This document shows positions 43,217 to 47,832 of a stretch of DNA of 47,832 nucleotides, piece by piece (position 1 is the first letter of the stretch; each line of letters begins with the position of its first letter). The position numbers were made by a program, and so were the translations under genes. Origin of the DNA: CAZUCD01 sp964618855 (GTDB lineage Bacteria > Sumerlaeota > Sumerlaeia > SLMS01 > JANRJK01); assembly GCA_964618855.1 (NCBI GenBank), contig CAZUCD010000006.1, forward strand, positions 1 to 47,832. Reading direction: 5' to 3'. Under the pieces are notes generated by a model. That model saw only the letters and a list, made by a program, of their open reading frames with translations, had not been told where the DNA came from and ran no database searches.

Positions 43217-45280
43217 ATGCCCACCAGAAAACTCACCATCGGCGACCTTTTCGCCGTGTCGACCATCATGGGGATTCGACTCTCCCCGGACGGGGCGCAT
43301 GCCGTCGTGACTGTGCGCAAGGCGAACGAGAAGGAACAGCGCAACGAGAGCCGCCTGTGGCTTTGGACCGCGGAGGACGGCTCGTTCCGAAAGCTCACGA
43401 AGGGCCCCGCTGATGCGGGCGCGGTGTGGCTCGACAACAGGACGGTCCTCTTCTCCGCCTCCAGGCGTGCGCAGGACGAAGAGAAAGTGGACAAGGTGCA
43501 GCCGCACTCGCGCCTGTACACGATCCGCATCGACGGCGGTGAGCCGGAGCTTCGCGCGACGCTGGATGGCGTGCTGTGGGACTATGAACCGGATCCGAAG
43601 GGCAGGCGCCTGGCGCTCGTCTTCTGCCCGAACCCCAAGGCGTCGAAGGAGCAGCTCGCGGTCTGGGAAAAGGCACCGAAGCCGCTCAACCCGAAGTCGC
43701 CCTACTTCAAGATGGACGGCATTGGCCTGCTGCCGGAAGCGCGGGCGGGAATCTACGTCCTCGATTGCCGGGGTGAGGAGTGGACTGGGCCAAGGCGCAT
43801 CGCGCAGGACGAGGTTTTCGGCTACTCTCATCCCCGCTGGACCCCCGACGGGAAGGGCCTTGTGGCCATGCGCCACGCGGGGGACAGGCCGTTCCAGCCG
43901 ACCGACATTGTGCTGATGGGGATGACGGGGCGGCAGGCCGTGCTGAATGCCCCGAAGGGCTTCGTGGCCGCCTTCGCCATTTCGCCCGACGGGAAGCGGC
44001 TCGCCTTCGCCGCGAACGAGCACACGACCCACGGCGGATCGTTTCCGGTGCCGCTTGGGGTCCGGTCGATGGACCCGCGAGATCGCAAGTTCCGCATCAC
44101 GCACACCTCCGACGGGCGGTTCGGCAACTGCGACGTGCTCTCGGACATCACGCCCGCGGGGGACGGGCGGTACCTCGCCTGGGCAGACACCGAGCGCGTG
44201 GTGGCGCTCCTCGCGGAGCACGGCACCTCGCGACTTGTCGAGGCGAACATGGCGAAGCCGGGTGAGCTCGCGACCGTGGCGGGGGGGACCGGTGTCGTGA
44301 CCTACTTCGACCAGCGCGGGGACACGATGCTCTACGCCTGGGCCGACCCGACGCACGTGGGTGAAGTGTACCACCGGGGCGTCGAGGAGCCCGTCTCCGC
44401 GCTCAACACGAAGGCCGGGAAACCCTACACGCTTCGGCCCGAGCGCTGGTTCGTGAAGAGCGCGCCCGGCGTGAAGGTGGACACGTGGCTGTACGCGACG
44501 CCCGAACAGCTCGCGACGAAGCGGCGCGCGTCGTTGCCGCTCGTCATCTACGTCCACGGCGGCCCGAACACGGAGGCCGGCGAGTGCCCGTTCCACGAGT
44601 ATGCGTGGCTCGCGCAGCAGGGCTTCCCGACAATCATCAGCAACCCGCGTGGCTCGACAGGCTACGGGGAGAAGCACGGACCCGCGATCAACGGCAACTG
44701 GGGGGATCGCGACGTCCATGACATCCTCGCGGTCCGCGAGGATACCCTTAGGCGCCATCCGCAGTTCGACCCGAGGCGGACTTTCATCGTCGGCGGATCA
44801 TACGGCGGCTACATGGCGAACATGATGGTGACGAGGCACCCGGGTGTCTTCCGCGCCGGAATCGCCGAGCGCAGCATCTGCAACTTCATCAGCTTCGACA
44901 TGACGGGTGACTTCCCGCAGGTGTTCGCGCGTCTCGCGGTGGGGCTCGACAACGTGTTCCAGAACATCGACCGGGCCTGGAAGCTCTCCCCGGTCTCGCG
45001 CGCCATGGATGTGCGCGATCCCCTCCTCATCATCCATTCGGACAACGACCTGCGGTGCCCGCTCTCGCAGGCGGAAGAGATGGCGAATGCCCTGATGGCG
45101 ACGGGACGGAAGTGGGGACAGGACTTCCGGGTCCACATCTTCCGCGGGGAGAGCCACGGGCTCTCGCGCGGTGGCCGGCCCGAGAACCGGCGGGTGCGGC
45201 TGGAGCTGATCCTCGGCTGGCTCAAGCAGCACAACACCCCGCGCCCCGCGGCACGGGGCAGGAAGGGCGGACGCAAGTGA
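43217..45280 (+). CDS. S9-family serine peptidase (acylaminoacyl-peptidase type)
   Basis: A 687-residue prolyl-oligopeptidase-family enzyme. ATG 43217 has AGGAG five bases upstream; an in-frame TTG at 43157 is less likely. The first 420 residues form a beta-propeller with repeats such as GIRLSPDG and FAISPDGKRLAF. The catalytic domain has Ser528 in GGSYGGYM, Asp611 in DNDLRCP and His647 in GESHGLS. No signal peptide is visible, so it is probably cytoplasmic and acts on short peptides. Its stop overlaps the bioB start in GTGA. Confidence 0.95.
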   Translation: MPTRKLTIGDLFAVSTIMGIRLSPDGAHAVVTVRKANEKEQRNESRLWLWTAEDGSFRKLTKGPADAGAVWLDNRTVLFSASRRAQDEEKVDKVQPHSRLYTIRIDGGEPELRATLDGVLWDYEPDPKGRRLALVFCPNPKASKEQLAVWEKAPKPLNPKSPYFKMDGIGLLPEARAGIYVLDCRGEEWTGPRRIAQDEVFGYSHPRWTPDGKGLVAMRHAGDRPFQPTDIVLMGMTGRQAVLNAPKGFVAAFAISPDGKRLAFAANEHTTHGGSFPVPLGVRSMDPRDRKFRITHTSDGRFGNCDVLSDITPAGDGRYLAWADTERVVALLAEHGTSRLVEANMAKPGELATVAGGTGVVTYFDQRGDTMLYAWADPTHVGEVYHRGVEEPVSALNTKAGKPYTLRPERWFVKSAPGVKVDTWLYATPEQLATKRRASLPLVIYVHGGPNTEAGECPFHEYAWLAQQGFPTIISNPRGSTGYGEKHGPAINGNWGDRDVHDILAVREDTLRRHPQFDPRRTFIVGGSYGGYMANMMVTRHPGVFRAGIAERSICNFISFDMTGDFPQVFARLAVGLDNVFQNIDRAWKLSPVSRAMDVRDPLLIIHSDNDLRCPLSQAEEMANALMATGRKWGQDFRVHIFRGESHGLSRGGRPENRRVRLELILGWLKQHNTPRPAARGRKGGRK

Positions 45281-46233
45281 GCGCAACCTCGGCGCCACGG
45301 CGCATCCCAACCCGCGAGGACGTGGCGGCCATCTTCCGCCGCCCGATCCCGCACCTCGTCTATGAGGCTGCGACCATCCACCGGGAGCACCACGACCCGA
45401 CCAAGGTGCAGTTCTGCACGCTGGAGAACATCAAGTCGGGGCGCTGCCAGGAGGACTGCAAGTACTGCCCGCAAAGCGCACACTACGACACCGGCATCCC
45501 GGAGTACGGGCTGGAGACGGTGAACGAGGTCCTGGAGGCCGCGGACCGCGCGCGGGCGAACGGGGCGACGCGCATGTGCCTCGGGGCCGCATGGCGGGGA
45601 CCCCGCAACGAAGCGGAGTTCTCCCGCGTCCTCGACATGGTGCGCGGCATCCGCGAGCGCGGCATGGAGGCGTGCGTCACGCTCGGGCTCCTGACGCGCG
45701 AGCAGGCGCAGCGGCTCGCGGACGCCGGCCTCACCGCCTACAACCACAACCTCGACACCTCGCCGGAGTACTACGAGCAGATCATCACCACGCGGACGTT
45801 CGAGGACCGCCTCCGGACCATCGAGTACGTGCGCGAGACTGGCGTCACCGTGTGCAGTGGTGGCATCATCGGCATGGGCGAGGCCGAGGAGGACCGCATC
45901 GGCCTGCTGCATTCGTTGGCATCGCTCGATCCGCCGCCGGAGTCGGTGCCGATCAACGTGCTCGTGCGCGTGCCGGGGACGCCGCTCGAGCACGCCGCGC
46001 CCGTCGAGCCGATGGAACTTGTGCGCTGCGTCGCAACGGCGCGCATCCTGATGCCGACAAGCCGCGTCCGCCTCTCCGCCGGCCGCATGGAAATGAGCGT
46101 CGAGCTTCAGGCGCTCTGCTTCCTCGCGGGAGCCAACTCGATCTTCACCGGTGACAAGCTCCTGACGACACCCAACCCCGGCTCCGGCGACCGCGCGATG
46201 CTCGCAGGGCTGGGGATGGCGGCGGAGGGGTAG
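45277..46233 (+). CDS. bioB: Biotin synthase
   Basis: A 318-residue radical SAM enzyme that inserts sulfur into dethiobiotin. The cluster motif is Cys57, Cys61 and Cys64 in GRCQEDCKYCPQS. Other family features are YNHNLDTSPEYY, GGIIGMGE and the Arg-containing segment VRLSAGRMEMS, with FTGDKLLTTPNP near the end. The start is GTG 45277, overlapping the peptidase stop; the longer frame to 45055 lies within that gene. No other biotin genes are present. Confidence 0.97.
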   Translation: MSATSAPRRIPTREDVAAIFRRPIPHLVYEAATIHREHHDPTKVQFCTLENIKSGRCQEDCKYCPQSAHYDTGIPEYGLETVNEVLEAADRARANGATRMCLGAAWRGPRNEAEFSRVLDMVRGIRERGMEACVTLGLLTREQAQRLADAGLTAYNHNLDTSPEYYEQIITTRTFEDRLRTIEYVRETGVTVCSGGIIGMGEAEEDRIGLLHSLASLDPPPESVPINVLVRVPGTPLEHAAPVEPMELVRCVATARILMPTSRVRLSAGRMEMSVELQALCFLAGANSIFTGDKLLTTPNPGSGDRAMLAGLGMAAEG

Positions 46234-46249
46234 GGGGGAGGGAGGCGCC

Positions 46250-47590
46250 ATGTCTGTTTTGAGTTCGGATTGCCTGCGGCGCGCTCGCAAGAGCATGGCC
46301 GTCTGGGTCGTGGCTAGCCTCACTGTGTTTATCCCACGCATCCCAGTGGCTCAGGAGGTGCCTGAAGAAGCAATGGTCGCTTTGTGCCGCACTGCCGTGA
46401 TGATTAACTGTCCCGAAATCGGTTTCTGTGGAACGGGGACGATCCTGCAGGGGGGCGGCAGGATCGCCACTAACATGGATGTGGGAGGCCAAGAAGCCAG
46501 GAGAACTAAGGTTGGCCCAGGCTTCACTCAGGACCTGACAATCTCCTGCGCGGGTAGAGTCGAGGACCGCGTCCAGGTTTCGCTCCTGCAACGCGAGTCG
46601 CACGATCAGGATGTTTGCACCTTTGATGTCCGGTCTTTTCCACACAGCGAGATCGATTGGGGAGCGGCAGGATATGTGAGATATGAGGACCTCGCCGTTG
46701 GGACGAAGTTGTACACTTTGGGAAACCGTGGTTGCCGACCTTGGACCTTCAGCAGCGGTCGGCTGATCGCCAAACTAGACCGTAGGGCTACGAATCTGGA
46801 TGAGGTCGAACGCTTCGACCGTATTCAATCGACCCTCCCGGAGATAGAAGGCGTCTGGTGGAACAGTTACGACCGCCTTTATGTGGCGGAAGGGACACTG
46901 ACGGGACGGGGGAACAGTGGCGGACCCATCGTGGACAGCTCCGGTAGATTGGTGGCGATTGCCTTCGCAGGCACCCAAGCCTATTCGTTCTTGATTCCGG
47001 GCGCCCATGTTTACTCAAGGGCAGGTGTTGCCGAACCGGAGACAGCGGGGCTTGCTGATCAGACCACCAGCCTGTCCGCCCTGGGCGCCCCGCGCAACGA
47101 CAGCCTTCCGACGCCACGGCCACTCCCGCCCCTCACCGAGGAACAGGTGGCTCGCGCTCTCTCCGACGTGGCCGCCATGGAGCTTCAAGAGGCAGTCACC
47201 TACACCTTTCTGACCGAGGGAGAGATTCGGAGCAGCAGTTCGTGGGCGTTATTGGAACCACGGATGGAAGCCGTCGTTCGTGCCACCACGGGGGGCGATG
47301 CGACGAGGCGCCCCGCCGCTGTGAGGGTTCGTGGGGATGTTCGATGGAGTGAAGTTGCGTTCTTGGAACTCGAGGAGCCGGGACGGAAAGTGAGGTTTCG
47401 CGCATGCGATCCAGCCAGCGCCGATGCCACTTCCAGTGTCGTGAACGAGAAACTCGCTTTGATCGTCAAGGAGGACGGAGTAGTTCTCTTTTCCCTCGCA
47501 AGTGACTCCTCGGCCAACAGCTGCCGATTGAATCTCGTGATGCGATCACGGTCCCGACTCCCGCTTGTTTGGCGGCAAGAGGACATGTAG
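46250..47590 (+). CDS. Secreted trypsin-fold protein lacking the catalytic His
   Basis: A 446-residue protein with GGAGGG upstream of ATG 46250 and a hydrophobic signal (about residues 16-35, ending near PVAQ). Residues of about 40-260 follow the HtrA/trypsin fold: GTGTILQGGGRIATN, an Asp in QDVCTFDV (Asp121) and the serine loop RGNSGGPIVDSSG (Ser223). The position of the catalytic His, normally TNxHV, is Asp77 in ATNMDV (codon GAT), so proteolysis is unlikely. The C-terminal 170 residues are not recognised. Six or more cysteines suggest disulfides. Base composition looks less GC-rich than in neighbouring genes. It lies 16 bases after bioB. Confidence 0.78.
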   Translation: MSVLSSDCLRRARKSMAVWVVASLTVFIPRIPVAQEVPEEAMVALCRTAVMINCPEIGFCGTGTILQGGGRIATNMDVGGQEARRTKVGPGFTQDLTISCAGRVEDRVQVSLLQRESHDQDVCTFDVRSFPHSEIDWGAAGYVRYEDLAVGTKLYTLGNRGCRPWTFSSGRLIAKLDRRATNLDEVERFDRIQSTLPEIEGVWWNSYDRLYVAEGTLTGRGNSGGPIVDSSGRLVAIAFAGTQAYSFLIPGAHVYSRAGVAEPETAGLADQTTSLSALGAPRNDSLPTPRPLPPLTEEQVARALSDVAAMELQEAVTYTFLTEGEIRSSSSWALLEPRMEAVVRATTGGDATRRPAAVRVRGDVRWSEVAFLELEEPGRKVRFRACDPASADATSSVVNEKLALIVKEDGVVLFSLASDSSANSCRLNLVMRSRSRLPLVWRQEDM

Positions 47591-47697
47591 AATCGTCGGT
47601 TGTCGCCTCGGAGTGGTTGCTTCGATTCGTGCAGGTTGGGAGACCGCCATTCCAGCAGCAATCTCTACCTCGCAGGCCCTCGGTTCGAAGTGCGGTT

Positions 47698-47714
47698 GCG
47701 CACCGTCGGTGCGC
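47698..47714 (+). terminator. Possible terminator after the trypsin-fold gene
   Basis: A perfect 7-base stem GCGCACC/GGTGCGC with a 3-base loop, about 110 bases past the stop. There is no U-tract, so support is weak. Confidence 0.3.
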
Positions 47715-47788
47715 GTGTCAGTCGTGCCCCGATGGTTGTTGATCGTCGCTAATGTAGATGGCGGCCACCCGTCACAACTGAGCAACCC

Positions 47789-47832
47789 ATGATCCACGCC
47801 CACGGATTCCGCTACGACCCAACCAAGCCCGT
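47789..47832 (+). CDS. Possible start of a further gene (cut by window edge)
   Basis: ATG 47789 opens a frame with 14 visible residues, MIHAHGFRYDPTKP, and no stop to the edge. The ribosome site is weak (CTGAGC). Too little is visible to name it. Confidence 0.3.
   Translation, partial: MIHAHGFRYDPTKP

Noticed and set aside
47565..47792. 75-codon plus-strand frame after the trypsin-fold gene
   Set aside because: It overlaps the end of that gene, has no ribosome site and shows no domain.

Overview
The window is a GC-rich bacterial chromosome segment, densely packed with genes on both strands. No insertion sequence, prophage, integrase or CRISPR array was seen. The lineage cannot be fixed from sequence alone. 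Several traits suggest an uncultured, probably Gram-negative-type, high-GC bacterium of the planctomycete or candidate-phylum kind: a long DWG-type Ser/Thr kinase with TPR repeats, TPR proteins with signal peptides, an ABC-2 permease fused to an M1 peptidase, and a MqnA-family protein. That placement is inference.

Layout. 1-4259 (-): an ABC ATPase followed by an ABC-2 permease/M1 peptidase fusion that runs off the left edge. 4406-10107 (+): a signalling cluster with a large Ser/Thr kinase, a translationally coupled 114-residue protein, and a degenerate sigma54-type AAA protein ending in a coiled coil. 10116-11738 (-): a membrane glycosyltransferase. 11714-13656 (+): tsaD and an overlapping unknown gene. 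13746-15967 (-): rplU, rpmA, a terminator, then glnA. 16397-18204 (-): a TrkH/KtrB potassium transporter gene behind a c-di-AMP (ydaO/yuaA) riboswitch. 18205-20764 (-): an unknown membrane protein and typA. 20934-22402 (+): an esterase lipoprotein and xseB. 22380-25233 (-): two coupled pairs, Ada-AlkA/Ogt (alkylation repair) and cupin/YkgJ. 25394-25480 (-): tRNA-Leu(CAG) with its own promoter and terminator. 25658-30366 (+): a TPR/unknown-domain protein, a WecA/MraY-family transferase and a secreted TPR protein. 30342-41089 (-): a long co-directional run of a J-protein, DnaK paralogue, MqnA-like protein, glycosyltransferase, RNase R and a JAMM-DinG fusion. 41181-41576 (-): rhodanese. 41708-47590 (+): histidine kinase, S9 peptidase, bioB and a trypsin-fold protein that lacks its catalytic His. 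The right edge may hold the start of one more gene.

How the genes fit together. The clearest regulatory unit is the K+ transporter under a c-di-AMP riboswitch, whose downstream hairpin pairs with the trkH Shine-Dalgarno sequence. The most unusual coding features are the kinase/small protein/pseudo-sigma54-ATPase cluster, the JAMM-DinG helicase fusion, the trypsin-fold protein with Asp in place of His, and two proteins of unknown function that appear to share a C-terminal domain.
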